From Micrococcus lylae NBRC 15355 (lineage in GTDB: Bacteria; Actinomycetota; Actinomycetes; Actinomycetales; Micrococcaceae): DNA of 58,363 bases. Made by a program: the position numbers and the translations under genes. Position 1 is the first letter of the stretch; each line of letters begins with the position of its first letter. Shown piece after piece: positions 16,023-24,904 of the stretch. The stretch covers positions 1-58,363 of the forward strand of contig NZ_BCSN01000011.1 of the NCBI RefSeq assembly GCF_001570885.1, written 5' to 3'. The notes under the pieces are model-generated. The model saw nothing but the letters and a program-made list of their open reading frames with translations. It was not told the DNA's origin and searched no databases.

Positions 16023-16071
16023 ACGGCGGCGCGAGCGCGGGGAGGTAGACTCCCCGCTATCGCGCCGCCGT
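16023..16071. promoter_or_regulatory. 49-bp dyad centred on the rel -10 box
   Basis: The arms are 16023-16034 with 16060-16071 (12 bp) and 16037-16043 with 16051-16057 (7 bp), interrupted by one 2x2 mismatch. The 7-nt loop GGTAGAC plus the next base holds the hexamer TAGACT (16046-16051), a recurrent -10 box here. It may act as secF terminator, rel operator, or both. Confidence 0.6.
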
Positions 16072-16119
16072 TCGCGTCGAGACGGGACACCCCACGTCCC
16101 GGGGAGGAGACACGCAGCC

Positions 16120-18420
16120 ATGACCCCGCCCTCCGTGTCCGACGCCGACGCTCGCCGCCCCGAGAAGTCGCCCCGTCCCCGTGGCCGCATGGCACGTCTC
16201 ACCGGCCGGCACGCCACCGAGTACTCGCCCATCCTCGAGCCGCTGATGCGCACCCTGCGCACGCGCTCCCCGCGGACGGACTTCAAGGAGGTCATCCGCG
16301 CCTACACCGTGGCCGAACGCTGCCACGAGGGCCAGATGCGCCGCTCCGGGGACCCCTACATCACCCACCCGGTGGCCGTGGCGACGATCCTCGCCGAGCT
16401 GGGCCTGTCCGGGCCCACGATCTACGCCGCCCTGCTGCACGACACCGTGGAGGACACGGACTACTCGCTCGAGCAGCTGCGCAAGGACTTCGGCGACGAG
16501 GTCGCCGTGCTGGTGGACGGCGTGACCAAGCTGGACAAGGTCACCTACGGAGCCGCCGCGCAGGCCGAGACCGTCCGCAAGATGGTCATCGCCATGGCCC
16601 AGGACGTGAACGTCCTGCTCATCAAGCTCGCCGACCGGCTCCACAACGCGCGCACCTGGCGCTACGTGTCCCCGGCCTCCTCCGCCAAGAAGGCCCAGGA
16701 GACCCTGGACATCTACGCGCCGCTGGCCCACCGGCTCGGCATGAACACGGTCAAGTGGGAGCTGGAGGACCTGTCCTTCGCCGCGCTGAAGCCGAAGGTC
16801 TACGCGGAGATCGTCCGCCTGGTGGGCGAGCGCAACCCCGAGCGCGAGAAGCACATCGAGCGCCTGCGCGAGGAGATCAGCGCCCGGCTGCGGGACAACC
16901 GCATCAAGGCCACCGTCACCGGCCGCCCCAAGCACTACTACTCGATCTACCAGAAGATGATCGTGCGCGGGAAGGAGTTCGACGACATCTACGACCTCAC
17001 CGGGATCCGCGTGCTCGTGGACTCGGTGAAGGACTGCTACGGCGCGCTCGGCGTCCTCCACGCGCAGTGGAGCCCCCTGCCGGGTCGGTTCAAGGACTAC
17101 ATCGCGATGCCGAAGCTCAACATGTACCAGTCCCTGCACACCTCCGTGATGGGACCGGGCGGACGTGCTGTGGAGATCCAGATCCGCACCTTCGACATGC
17201 ACCGCCAGGCCGAGTACGGCGTGGCCGCGCACTGGATGTACAAGGCCAACGCGGCCGCCGGGACCGCGAGCTCGTCCACGCCGCAGTGGCTGCGCTCGGT
17301 GATGGACTGGCAGAAGGACACCCGGGACCCGGACGAGTTCCTGCACTCACTGCGCACGGAGATCGACGCGGACGAGGTCTACGTCTTCACACCCAAGGGA
17401 GAGATCCGCTCCCTTCCCGCCGGCGCGACCCCCGTGGACTTCGCCTACTCCGTGCACACCGACGTGGGCCACCGGACCATCGGTGCCCGCGTGAACGGCA
17501 AGCTGGTCCCGCTGTCCTCCCAGCTCCAGCACGGCGACACCGTGGAGGTGTTCACCTCCAAGGCCGAGAACGCCGGCCCCAGCCACGACTGGCTCGGCTT
17601 CACCGTCTCCCCGCGCGCCAAGTCCAAGATCCGCCACTGGTTCGCCACACAGCGCCGCGATGAGCAGATCGAGCGCGGCAGGCAGTCCCTGACCCGTCAG
17701 CTGCGCCGCGAGAACATGGCTGTCCAGAAGGTCCTCGGCGGCGAGGAGCTTCCCGCCGTGGCGGCCGAGCACGGCCTGAACGACCTGGACGCCCTGTTCG
17801 CGCAGATCGCCGACGGCCACCTCTCCGCACAGAACGTGGTGGAGAAGGTCCAGGCGAAGCTGGCCCCACCAGAGGAGTCGCCGACGGTGCCGTCCTCCGA
17901 GACCGCGCTGGGGGAGATCGAGCTCGAGGAGATCGTCAAGCGTCCCGTGAAGCGTCCACCGTCCTCGGACGGCGGCGCGACCGGCGTGCTGGTCCAGGGG
18001 AACGCGGGGATGATGACGAAGCTGGCACGCTGCTGCAATCCGGTGCCGCCGGATGAGATCTGCGGCTTCGTCACCCGCGGCTCCGGCGTGTCCGTGCACC
18101 GCAGCGACTGCAACAACGTGGACACCCTGCTCGAGCAGGAGCCCGAACGCCGCGTGGACGTTGCCTGGGCCCCCACGCGCAACGCCGTGTACCTGGTGGA
18201 GATCCAGGTGGAGGCGCTGGACCGCACCTCGCTGCTCTCGGACGTGACCCGTGTGCTCGCGGAGAACCACGTGAACATCCTGTCCGCGTCCGTGAACACC
18301 ACGCGGGACCGGGTGGCCATGAGCCGGTTCGTCTTCGAGATGGGCGACCCGATGTACCTCAACCACGTGGTCAACGCGGTCAAGCGGATCGACGGCGTCT
18401 TCGACGTGCGCCGCACCTGA
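16120..18420 (+). CDS. rel: Bifunctional (p)ppGpp synthetase/hydrolase Rel
   Basis: Stringent-response enzyme that makes and degrades (p)ppGpp. At 766 residues it is near the ~790 typical of actinobacterial Rel. The HD hydrolase domain keeps H107/D108 (ALLHDTVED), so hydrolysis should work. The synthetase domain follows with GRPKHYYSIYQKM and the EIQIRT segment, then TGS (EVYVFTPKGEI), a Cys-containing zinc-finger-like region (ARCCNPVPPDEICGF) and a C-terminal ACT domain. The ATG at 16120 is preceded by GGGGAGGAGA. Its promoter sits inside a long inverted repeat. Confidence 0.97.
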   Translation: MTPPSVSDADARRPEKSPRPRGRMARLTGRHATEYSPILEPLMRTLRTRSPRTDFKEVIRAYTVAERCHEGQMRRSGDPYITHPVAVATILAELGLSGPTIYAALLHDTVEDTDYSLEQLRKDFGDEVAVLVDGVTKLDKVTYGAAAQAETVRKMVIAMAQDVNVLLIKLADRLHNARTWRYVSPASSAKKAQETLDIYAPLAHRLGMNTVKWELEDLSFAALKPKVYAEIVRLVGERNPEREKHIERLREEISARLRDNRIKATVTGRPKHYYSIYQKMIVRGKEFDDIYDLTGIRVLVDSVKDCYGALGVLHAQWSPLPGRFKDYIAMPKLNMYQSLHTSVMGPGGRAVEIQIRTFDMHRQAEYGVAAHWMYKANAAAGTASSSTPQWLRSVMDWQKDTRDPDEFLHSLRTEIDADEVYVFTPKGEIRSLPAGATPVDFAYSVHTDVGHRTIGARVNGKLVPLSSQLQHGDTVEVFTSKAENAGPSHDWLGFTVSPRAKSKIRHWFATQRRDEQIERGRQSLTRQLRRENMAVQKVLGGEELPAVAAEHGLNDLDALFAQIADGHLSAQNVVEKVQAKLAPPEESPTVPSSETALGEIELEEIVKRPVKRPPSSDGGATGVLVQGNAGMMTKLARCCNPVPPDEICGFVTRGSGVSVHRSDCNNVDTLLEQEPERRVDVAWAPTRNAVYLVEIQVEALDRTSLLSDVTRVLAENHVNILSASVNTTRDRVAMSRFVFEMGDPMYLNHVVNAVKRIDGVFDVRRT

Positions 18421-18432
18421 CGGCTGCGCCGG

Positions 18433-19098
18433 TCAGGACAGCAGCTCGGCCAGGCGCCGGCGGGCCCGGACGATGCCGGGCCTGCGCCGCGGCGGCGCCA
18501 GCCGTTCGACGAGTCCCTCCGCCCCGAACCGGGCGATCAGCCGCGCCGCCGCCCGGCCCTCCTGGGAGCCGTCGGCCAGCAGCAGGTCCTCCACTGTGCG
18601 CCCCACCGTGGTCACGCGCACCGGGCCGAGAAGCACGACGTCCGCCTCGGCTGGCGCGGCAGACCCTCCGACGGCGGCCACGTCCGCCTGCGTGAACGTC
18701 CACCCGGGCCCGTGGTCCCGTGCCGGCGGAGGCCGGTGGTAATGGGCTACGGCGATGTGTAGCGTGCGCGGCAGCGGGCCTCCTGCGTGCAGCCACGCCG
18801 CCGTCAGCCCCATGGCCGTCCACCCTGCCGTCAGCAGCGGGCCGGCCACGAGCCAGACCGCGTCCGCGCGCATGAGGGGGTCCACCGGGCGGTCCGCCGG
18901 AGCGTAGACCCGGCCCAGCAGGTGGTGCAGGGCCCCGGCCGAGACCAGCGTCTGCAGCTCCGCGTCCGCGAAGTCCGGACCGGCCGCCCAGACCTCGGTC
19001 GTCACCGTCCGGTCGGTGGGCGGGGCCGGGATCGGGCCGGGCACTGCGGCGGCGATGGGGACGGGCGCGTCGGCGGCGGAGGATCTCATGGCGTCCAT
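18433..19098 (-). CDS. AbiEi-like (type IV antitoxin-related) protein, orphan
   Basis: About 221 residues from the ATG at 19098, or 218 from the ATG at 19089. After an Ala/Pro-rich start, residues ~45-100 resemble the winged-helix and early core of actinobacterial AbiEi antitoxin-like proteins: a leucine-rich helix, then GRVYAPADRP, then an Arg-Ala helix and TAAWLHAGG. The C-terminus has VTTVGRTVEDLLL and an Arg-rich helix, as in this large family. No AbiEii nucleotidyltransferase toxin is adjacent. It converges on rel with a 12-bp gap. Assignment is from remembered family features and is moderate. Confidence 0.6.
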   Translation of the reverse strand: MDAMRSSAADAPVPIAAAVPGPIPAPPTDRTVTTEVWAAGPDFADAELQTLVSAGALHHLLGRVYAPADRPVDPLMRADAVWLVAGPLLTAGWTAMGLTAAWLHAGGPLPRTLHIAVAHYHRPPPARDHGPGWTFTQADVAAVGGSAAPAEADVVLLGPVRVTTVGRTVEDLLLADGSQEGRAAARLIARFGAEGLVERLAPPRRRPGIVRARRRLAELLS

Positions 19099-19144
19099 CC
19101 TGCGCCAGGTGCGCGCCCGCTGCCGCCGGGGTGTGGACAACGCA

Positions 19145-19179
19145 GACGGGCGGCCCGGCCGAATGCCGGACCGCCCGTC
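19145..19179 (-). terminator. Hairpin terminating the DUF349 gene
   Basis: Arms 19145-19159 and 19165-19179 pair over 15 bp with a single wobble and a 5-nt loop. They lie 34 bp beyond the DUF349 stop on the minus strand. No T-run. Confidence 0.7.
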
Positions 19180-19213
19180 GGGCGCAGGCCGCGTCGTCCG
19201 CGGCGGGACAGGC

Positions 19214-20890
19214 TCAGGCCAGGTCGGCGGCGGAGGCCTCCAACGCCTTCTTCCACTGCAGGCGGGCGTCGAGCGCCTCCTGGGCCTGGGCGATCTTCTT
19301 CTCATCGCCGGCGGCCTTGGCCTCCTCCAGCTCCGCCTCGAGGCCGGCGATGGTCTCCTCCAGCTGGGTCAGCGCGGAGTTCGTGCGGGCCTTGGTCTCC
19401 GGGTCGGTGCGGCGCCAGTGCTCGTTCTCGGCCTGCTTGAGGGCGTCCTCCAGCTCGCGGAAGCCGGCCTCCATGCGGCGCACGTCACCGCGCGGCACTC
19501 GACCGGCCTCCTCCCAGCGGCCGCGCAGCTCGTTGAGCGCAGCACGGCCGGCCTTGACGTCCGTGAAGGGCAGGAGCTTCCTGCCGTCGGCCAGGATCTG
19601 CTCCTTGACCTTGAGGTTGGCGCCGTATTCGCGGTCGATCTCGGCGTTGGCCTCTTTGCGGGCAGTGAAGAACACGTCCTGTGCGGCACGGAAGCGGGCC
19701 CAGAGGGCGTCGTCCTCCTTGCGGGAGCCACGCGGTGCGGCCTTCCACTCGCTCATCAGGTCGCGGTACTTGCCGGTGGTCACGCCCCAGTCTGTGGAGG
19801 AGGAGAGCTCCTCGGCGCGGGCGATGAGGCGCTCCTTGACCTGCTTCGCCTCCGCGGACCGGGCGTCCAGACGGGAGAAGTGCGCCCGGCGGGTCTTGTC
19901 GAACTGGGTGCGGGCGCCCCGGAAGCGCTTCCAGAGGCCGTCCTCGACCGACTTCGACAGGCGCGGGCCGGTCTTCTGGGCGGCCTTCCACTCGTCGAAG
20001 AGCTCGGCCATGCGCTTGGAGGCCTTCTTCCACGGCATGCGCTCGGCCGGGGTGGCGGCGAACTCCTCGGCCTCGGCGACGATCGCCTCGCGGGCGGCGA
20101 GCTGCTCGGCCTGGGCGGCCTGACGGGCCTCGGCCTCGGCGGCGCGGTAGTCGCCCAGCAAGGTCTCCAGAGCCGCCAGACGGGTGCGCAGCGCGTTGAT
20201 GTCGCCCACCATCTGGCGCTCCTGCACGGTGGCCTTCATCTGGTTGAGGGCCTTCTGGAGCTCCGAGGACGGTGCGCCGGCGGCGATGCGCTGCTCGAAC
20301 AGCGCCATCTGTGCGCGGACGTCGTCGTACTTGCGCACGAAGTAGGCCACGGCCTCCTCTGCGGTGGCGTCGGGGACCTGGCCGACGGTGTGCTCCTCCT
20401 GGCCGTCCAGCAGCACCACGTGGCCGTCCTCGGTCACGCGGGCGAACTGCGCGGCCGTGGCCGGATCGGTCGGCTCGACGGTCGGGGCCGGGGCGGCGGG
20501 CTTGGCTGTCGCCGGGGCGGCTGCGGCTGGGGTGGCCGGCCTGCCCGGCTTCATGGCGGCCGGGGAAGGAGCAGCCGGCTTCGCCTCGGTCTTCTCGACC
20601 TCCGGGGCCGCGGGCTCAGCCTGGTGCCCGGCCGGTGCCTGCGCGGCGTCGGCGGTCGGCGCGCTCTCGACCTGCGCCTCGGCGGCGTCGGCGGTCGGCA
20701 CGCTCTCGACCTGCGCCTCGGCGGCGTCGGCGGTCGGCGCGCTCTCGACCTGCGCCTCGGCGGCGTCGGCGGTCGGCGCGCTCTCGACCTGCGCCTCGGC
20801 GGCGTCGGCGGTCGGCACGCTCTCGACCTGCGCCTCGGCGGCGTCGGCGGTCGGCTGCTGGTCGTCGGACTTCTGATTCTCAGTGGTCAC
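19214..20890 (-). CDS. DUF349 domain-containing protein with N-terminal 13-residue repeats
   Basis: A 558-residue soluble protein. The start is the GTG at 20890, with GGGAGAG 8 nt upstream. Residues 13-77 are five near-identical copies of PTADAAEAQVES(V/A), followed by a partial sixth and an Ala/Pro-rich linker to ~150. The remainder consists of charged helical DUF349 repeats (WKAA, RFRGA and DALWARFRAAQD type), ending in a coiled-coil-like Glu/Ala helix. DUF349 proteins commonly sit between rel and hisS in actinobacteria; their function is not established to my knowledge. The repeat region is acidic and probably disordered. Confidence 0.88.
   Translation of the reverse strand: MTTENQKSDDQQPTADAAEAQVESVPTADAAEAQVESAPTADAAEAQVESAPTADAAEAQVESVPTADAAEAQVESAPTADAAQAPAGHQAEPAAPEVEKTEAKPAAPSPAAMKPGRPATPAAAAPATAKPAAPAPTVEPTDPATAAQFARVTEDGHVVLLDGQEEHTVGQVPDATAEEAVAYFVRKYDDVRAQMALFEQRIAAGAPSSELQKALNQMKATVQERQMVGDINALRTRLAALETLLGDYRAAEAEARQAAQAEQLAAREAIVAEAEEFAATPAERMPWKKASKRMAELFDEWKAAQKTGPRLSKSVEDGLWKRFRGARTQFDKTRRAHFSRLDARSAEAKQVKERLIARAEELSSSTDWGVTTGKYRDLMSEWKAAPRGSRKEDDALWARFRAAQDVFFTARKEANAEIDREYGANLKVKEQILADGRKLLPFTDVKAGRAALNELRGRWEEAGRVPRGDVRRMEAGFRELEDALKQAENEHWRRTDPETKARTNSALTQLEETIAGLEAELEEAKAAGDEKKIAQAQEALDARLQWKKALEASAADLA
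20643..20855. repeat. 39-bp minisatellite inside the DUF349 gene
   Basis: Five 39-bp units (20643-20681, 20682-20720, 20721-20759, 20760-20798, 20799-20837) plus a partial unit to 20855. Units differ only at a G/A position that gives Ala or Val. The unit is in frame, so copy-number change would alter length by 13 residues without a frameshift. Confidence 0.92.
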
Positions 20891-20964
20891 CGCTGGAACT
20901 CTCCCTGGACGGGCCCGTTCGCGCTGACGTGCGCGGGCGGGTCGGGATGGACACGAACAGGGCA

Positions 20965-20970
20965 AGCCTA
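20965..20970 (-). promoter_or_regulatory. -10 box TAGGCT for the DUF349 gene
   Basis: TAGGCT on the minus strand, 74 bp upstream of the GTG at 20890. It is part of the 314-bp divergent gap with hisS, which otherwise holds a near-copy of the dispersed 13-mer (21040-21052, one mismatch) and GC-rich sequence without other recognisable elements. Confidence 0.4.
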
Positions 20971-21146
20971 GCCGCGAAAGCACGGAAGCGCCCGGCAACC
21001 CCGGCCACCTGCGTGGGCGAGGCGGTGGACGAACCCGACGGCCGTCGTCGCGCCCCTGGTCACGGGTGCTCCCGGGCACCCCGCCGGGGGGAGGGCCACG
21101 TCCCGGACCGCCGCCGCACCGGCCGCACCGCAGCGGGGCCGCCGCC

Positions 21147-21152
21147 TAGACT
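21147..21152 (+). promoter_or_regulatory. -10 box TAGACT upstream of hisS
   Basis: GCCTAGACTGGG resembles the yajC and efp promoters. It lies 53 bp before the hisS ATG. Confidence 0.55.
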
Positions 21153-21204
21153 GGGCGGGTCAGTCCCGTCCGCACGACGGCCCGATCCGAGACGAAGGAA
21201 CCCC

Positions 21205-22566
21205 ATGGCCCGCAAGTCCTCCCTGTCCGGCTTCCCCGAGTGGCTCCCCGCTGAGCGCGTCGTCGAGCAGCATGTGCTGGACACGCTGCGTCGGACCTTC
21301 GAGCTGCACGGGTTCGCCGGGATCGAGACCCGCGCCGTGGAGACCCTGGGCCAGCTGCTGCGCAAGGGCGAGGTGGACAAGGAGGTCTACGCCGTCTCCC
21401 GGCTGGCCGAGGACCAGGAGGTCGCCGAGGGCCGGCGCCCGGCGACGTCCCCGGACGACCCCAAGCGCCTGGCCCTGCACTTCGATCTCACGGTGCCCTT
21501 CGCCCGCTACGTGGTGGAGAACGCTGGCCACCTCGCCTTCCCGTTCCGGCGGTACCAGATGCAGAAGGTCTGGCGCGGCGAGCGGCCGCAGGAGGGCCGC
21601 GCGCGCGAGTTCACCCAGGCGGACATCGACATCGTCGGTGACGGGCAGCTGTCCCCGCGCTATGACGTGGATGTCGCCCTCGTGATGGCCGAGGCGCTCG
21701 GCGCCCTGCCGATCGGCGACTTCCTCATCCGCATCAACAACCGCAAGCTCGCCGAGGGCTTCTACCGCGGCATCGGCCTGACGGACACCGCCGGCGTGCT
21801 GCGCAGCATCGACAAGCTCGAGAAGGTCGGCCCCGAGGAGGTCGCCCGCCTGCTGCAGGAGGAGGTCGGGGCCTCCGCCGAGCAGGCAGAGCAGGCCCTG
21901 GCCCTGGCCGCCATCCGCACCGAGGACACCTCCTTCGTGGAGCAGGTCCGCGCCCTCGGTGTGCAGGACGACCTGATGGAGGAGGGGCTCACCGAGCTGG
22001 CGGAGGTCATCGGCACGATGCACCGCCGCGCCCCGGGCCGGGCCGTCGCCGACCTCTCCATCGCCCGCGGTCTCGACTACTACACCGGCACCGTGTACGA
22101 GACGGTCCTGGTGGGCCATGAGCAGCTCGGCTCCATCTGCTCCGGCGGCCGCTACGACGCCCTGGCCTCCAAGGGGAACCGGACGTTCCCTGGCGTCGGC
22201 CTGTCCATCGGCGTCACCCGGCTGGTGATGCGCATGCTCTCCCAGGACATGGCCGTCGCCTCCCGGGCCGTTCCCACCGTGGTCTACGTGGCCCTGACCG
22301 CGGACGAGGACTGGTCGGCCGCCCAGGACGTGGCCGGCGTGCTGCGCGAGCGCGGCATCGCCGCCGAGGTGGCCGTCACCGCCGAGAAGTTCGGCAAGCA
22401 GATCAAGTACGCGGATCGCCGCGGCATCCCGTATGTCTGGTTCCTGGGGGCGGGGGAGTCCGGCCATGAGGTCAAGGACATCCGCTCCGGGGACCAGGCG
22501 CCCGCCGACCCGCAGACGTGGATGCCTCCGGCCGAGGACCTGGTCCCGCAGGTGACCGCAGGCTGA
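21205..22566 (+). CDS. hisS: Histidine--tRNA ligase
   Basis: Class II aminoacyl-tRNA synthetase that charges tRNA-His. The ATG at 21205 follows GAAGGA by 5 nt and gives 453 residues. Motif 2 lies around PFRRYQMQKVWRGERPQEGRAREF. The His-specific motif ARGLDYYTGTVYE is present, as is motif 3 in GVGLSIGVTRLV. The C-terminal anticodon-binding domain starts near residue 355. Position after rel and DUF349 is the usual actinobacterial order. Confidence 0.96.
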   Translation: MARKSSLSGFPEWLPAERVVEQHVLDTLRRTFELHGFAGIETRAVETLGQLLRKGEVDKEVYAVSRLAEDQEVAEGRRPATSPDDPKRLALHFDLTVPFARYVVENAGHLAFPFRRYQMQKVWRGERPQEGRAREFTQADIDIVGDGQLSPRYDVDVALVMAEALGALPIGDFLIRINNRKLAEGFYRGIGLTDTAGVLRSIDKLEKVGPEEVARLLQEEVGASAEQAEQALALAAIRTEDTSFVEQVRALGVQDDLMEEGLTELAEVIGTMHRRAPGRAVADLSIARGLDYYTGTVYETVLVGHEQLGSICSGGRYDALASKGNRTFPGVGLSIGVTRLVMRMLSQDMAVASRAVPTVVYVALTADEDWSAAQDVAGVLRERGIAAEVAVTAEKFGKQIKYADRRGIPYVWFLGAGESGHEVKDIRSGDQAPADPQTWMPPAEDLVPQVTAG

Positions 22567-22602
22567 GCGGGCCCCCCTCCGTGGAGCAGTGGGAGACACG
22601 AC

Positions 22603-23421
22603 GTGGTACCAGCCTCAATGACGACGTCGTCCGGTGACGGGGAGAGCTCGCCGTCCTCCGAAGGGCTGCCCCCGGTCGAGGAGATTCAGGCCCAGCTGGC
22701 GGAGGTGGTGAGTCATCTGCCTGATCTTCCCCTCCACTGGGAGGTGACGGCCGGGCAGGCCCCTGCCGGGCACCCCTGGGTGCGGATCGCCGCGGTGCGA
22801 CGCGGTCTGCTCGGCGAGCCGACCGTCGTCGGCGCCTTCCGGATCGATGAGCGCGAGGCGGTCTTCGACGTCACTGCGGAGCGTTCGCCCGAGGGCGCGC
22901 TGGTCCATAACGCCCTGGCCCGGGTCGCGGCACAGCACTTCCCCGCGGCATCCGTTCCCGGACGGCCCGGCAATCGTTACTCGGTGCGCTGGTGCGGCCC
23001 GGATCCCGACGACGCCCCGGCCGGTGAGTACGTGGTGCAGTGCGCCGGCACGGGTGCCGAGACCGCTCGGATACGGTGCCGGCCGCTGACCCCGGGCCGG
23101 TCATGGGGGTTCCAGGTCGTCCGGCCCGATTCGACGTCGTCGTCCTGGTTCGAACTGTCGCTCGATCGCGTGGTCGACGAGCGCCTGGGGGAGCCGGACT
23201 CCACGTTCTGGGCCGTCTACAACGGCATCGACGACGACAGCCGGGTCCTCGCCCACGCCACGATCCCGGAGTCCGGCAGCGTCGTCTGGCACACCCATCC
23301 GGCGCTCATGCCGGACGCGGCCTCCGACGCCGGGGAGATGCTGCTCGCCCTCGTCGAGGCGCTCGCGCAGCTGCAGCTCACGACCGGTCCGTGGCCCGCA
23401 TGGGCGCCGCCACCGCGGTGA
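22603..23421 (+). CDS. Hypothetical protein
   Basis: I do not recognise this 272-residue protein. The GTG at 22603 is supported by GGGAGA 6 nt upstream; an ATG at 22618 is the alternative. The N-terminal ~20 residues are Ser/Gly-rich. The rest is a mixed alpha/beta, acidic sequence with many Trp and His (GNRYSVRWCG, WHTHPALMP) and no signal peptide or membrane segment. Codon use resembles the neighbours. It starts 36 bp after hisS and could be read from the same transcript. It converges on the permease gene. Confidence 0.75.
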   Translation: MVPASMTTSSGDGESSPSSEGLPPVEEIQAQLAEVVSHLPDLPLHWEVTAGQAPAGHPWVRIAAVRRGLLGEPTVVGAFRIDEREAVFDVTAERSPEGALVHNALARVAAQHFPAASVPGRPGNRYSVRWCGPDPDDAPAGEYVVQCAGTGAETARIRCRPLTPGRSWGFQVVRPDSTSSSWFELSLDRVVDERLGEPDSTFWAVYNGIDDDSRVLAHATIPESGSVVWHTHPALMPDAASDAGEMLLALVEALAQLQLTTGPWPAWAPPPR

Positions 23422-23476
23422 CAGGAGCAAACGACGCAGTGCGGGCCCAGACCTGCGCGGTCCGGTCTTCCGACGC

Positions 23477-24757
23477 TCAGCGGCCGGCCCGGTAGTCGTC
23501 CTTGGCACGCACGAACGCGCGTCCTCCGGCACCCACCAGGAACACGCCGAGCATGGCGAGCACGGACATCGGCGGCAGGGTGAACGCCAGCACCAGGCAG
23601 AGGACCAGGCCGAGGATGTTCACGGCACGGGGCACACGCAGCGGGCGGGCGCCGGAGAGCGTGAGGGCGGAGAGATTCGTCACGGCGTAGTAGACGAGCA
23701 CGCCGAAGGAGCTGAAACCCACCACGGTCAGGATGTCCGTGGCGACCACGAGCAGGACCACGGCGACGCCCACCACCGTCTGCCCGACCCAGGGCGTCTG
23801 CGCCGGTCCGCCGACCTTCGCCAGCGGACGCGGCAGGTCGCCCTCACGGGCCATGGCCAGGGCCGTCCGGGAGATGCCGGTCAGCAGGTTCAGCATGGCG
23901 CCCACGCACGCCAGGGCGGCCGCCACCAGGGCCACCCAGCCCCATCCGGTGCCGAGCGTGGCCTCGAGCCCGGCGCGCACCGGGGCCTGGGACAGCGCCA
24001 GCCCGGTCCCGCCGAGGGCGCCGAGCAGGCCTGCGGCCAGCAGCACGTAGAGCACCACCGTGAACGCCAGGGCGCCCAGCACGGCGCGCGGGATGGTGCG
24101 GCGTGGGTCGATGACCTCCTCGCCCATCGTGGCGACGCGCGCGTAGCCGGCGAAGGAGAAGAACAGCAGGCCCGCCGCCATGAGCACCCCCAGCGCGGAC
24201 GGATCCCCGAGCGCCTCCGCGCCCTCGGCGTCCCCGCCCCGGTCCCCGAGGGCCAGCCCGGCCACCACGGCCAGGGCCAGGACCGCCAGGACGGGGATGA
24301 GGATCGCCACCGTGACCTGGGCGGTGCGGGTCGCGCCCAGCACGGCCACCACGGTGAGCACCACGACGGCGGCGACGCCCACGACCCGGGCGAGCAGGCC
24401 GTCGTCGGGAAAGACATAGAGGCCTACGGTGGCCGCCATGGCGGCCACGGACGCGGTCTTGCCGGTGACGAACCCCCAGCCGGCCAGGAAGCCCGGCCAC
24501 GGGCCGAGCTGCTCGCGGCCGTACACGTAGGTCCCGCCGGAGGCCGGATGCACGGTGGCCAGCTGGGCGGTGGACAGGGCGTTGCACGTCGCGACGACGG
24601 CCGCCAGGCCCAGCGCCAGGTACAGGGCACCGGCGTGGCCGCCGGTCAGCGCGGCGGCCAGGCCGAGCGCCGTGAACGCGCCGGCGCCCACCATCGAACC
24701 GACGCCGATCACGGTCGCCTGGGGCAGGGTCAGGGTGCGCTGCAGGGTGCCGGACAC
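23477..24757 (-). CDS. APC-superfamily amino acid permease
   Basis: Integral membrane transporter of the amino acid-polyamine-organocation superfamily, 426 residues with about 11-12 hydrophobic helices. The first helix carries the unwound substrate-binding motif GVGSMVGAGAFTALG. FFSFAGYARVATMGEEV in the sixth helix region is typical of the family. The start is GTG at 24757, with GGAAGAGGA upstream. It stands alone, divergent from aspS. The substrate cannot be told from sequence. Codons near residue 117 hold an exact copy of the dispersed 13-mer. Confidence 0.88.
   Translation of the reverse strand: MSGTLQRTLTLPQATVIGVGSMVGAGAFTALGLAAALTGGHAGALYLALGLAAVVATCNALSTAQLATVHPASGGTYVYGREQLGPWPGFLAGWGFVTGKTASVAAMAATVGLYVFPDDGLLARVVGVAAVVVLTVVAVLGATRTAQVTVAILIPVLAVLALAVVAGLALGDRGGDAEGAEALGDPSALGVLMAAGLLFFSFAGYARVATMGEEVIDPRRTIPRAVLGALAFTVVLYVLLAAGLLGALGGTGLALSQAPVRAGLEATLGTGWGWVALVAAALACVGAMLNLLTGISRTALAMAREGDLPRPLAKVGGPAQTPWVGQTVVGVAVVLLVVATDILTVVGFSSFGVLVYYAVTNLSALTLSGARPLRVPRAVNILGLVLCLVLAFTLPPMSVLAMLGVFLVGAGGRAFVRAKDDYRAGR
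24397..24409 (-). repeat. Dispersed 13-mer CCCGACGACGGCC, exact copy inside the permease gene
   Basis: Exact copy in sense orientation in the permease gene, encoding the PDDGL segment in a loop between membrane helices. Confidence 0.6.
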
Positions 24758-24800
24758 GGCCGTCCTCTTCCTCGGGTGCGGTCGGTGGAGGGGGTGCCGG

Positions 24801-24806
24801 TAGACT
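24801..24806 (+). promoter_or_regulatory. -10 box TAGACT upstream of aspS
   Basis: CGGTAGACTCTGGG lies 99 bp before the GTG at 24905. Confidence 0.5.
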
Positions 24807-24904
24807 CTGGGCGGTCACACCCCTGTCCCGTATGACTACCACAGCGGTGTGGCACCCCCATGAACCCGCGACGACGTCCGGCGACCCCGGACGAGGAGGA
24901 ACCC

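Noticed and set aside
19099-19305. N-terminal extension of the AbiEi-like protein
   Set aside because: It crosses the DUF349 terminator hairpin and encodes only Arg/Pro-rich sequence.
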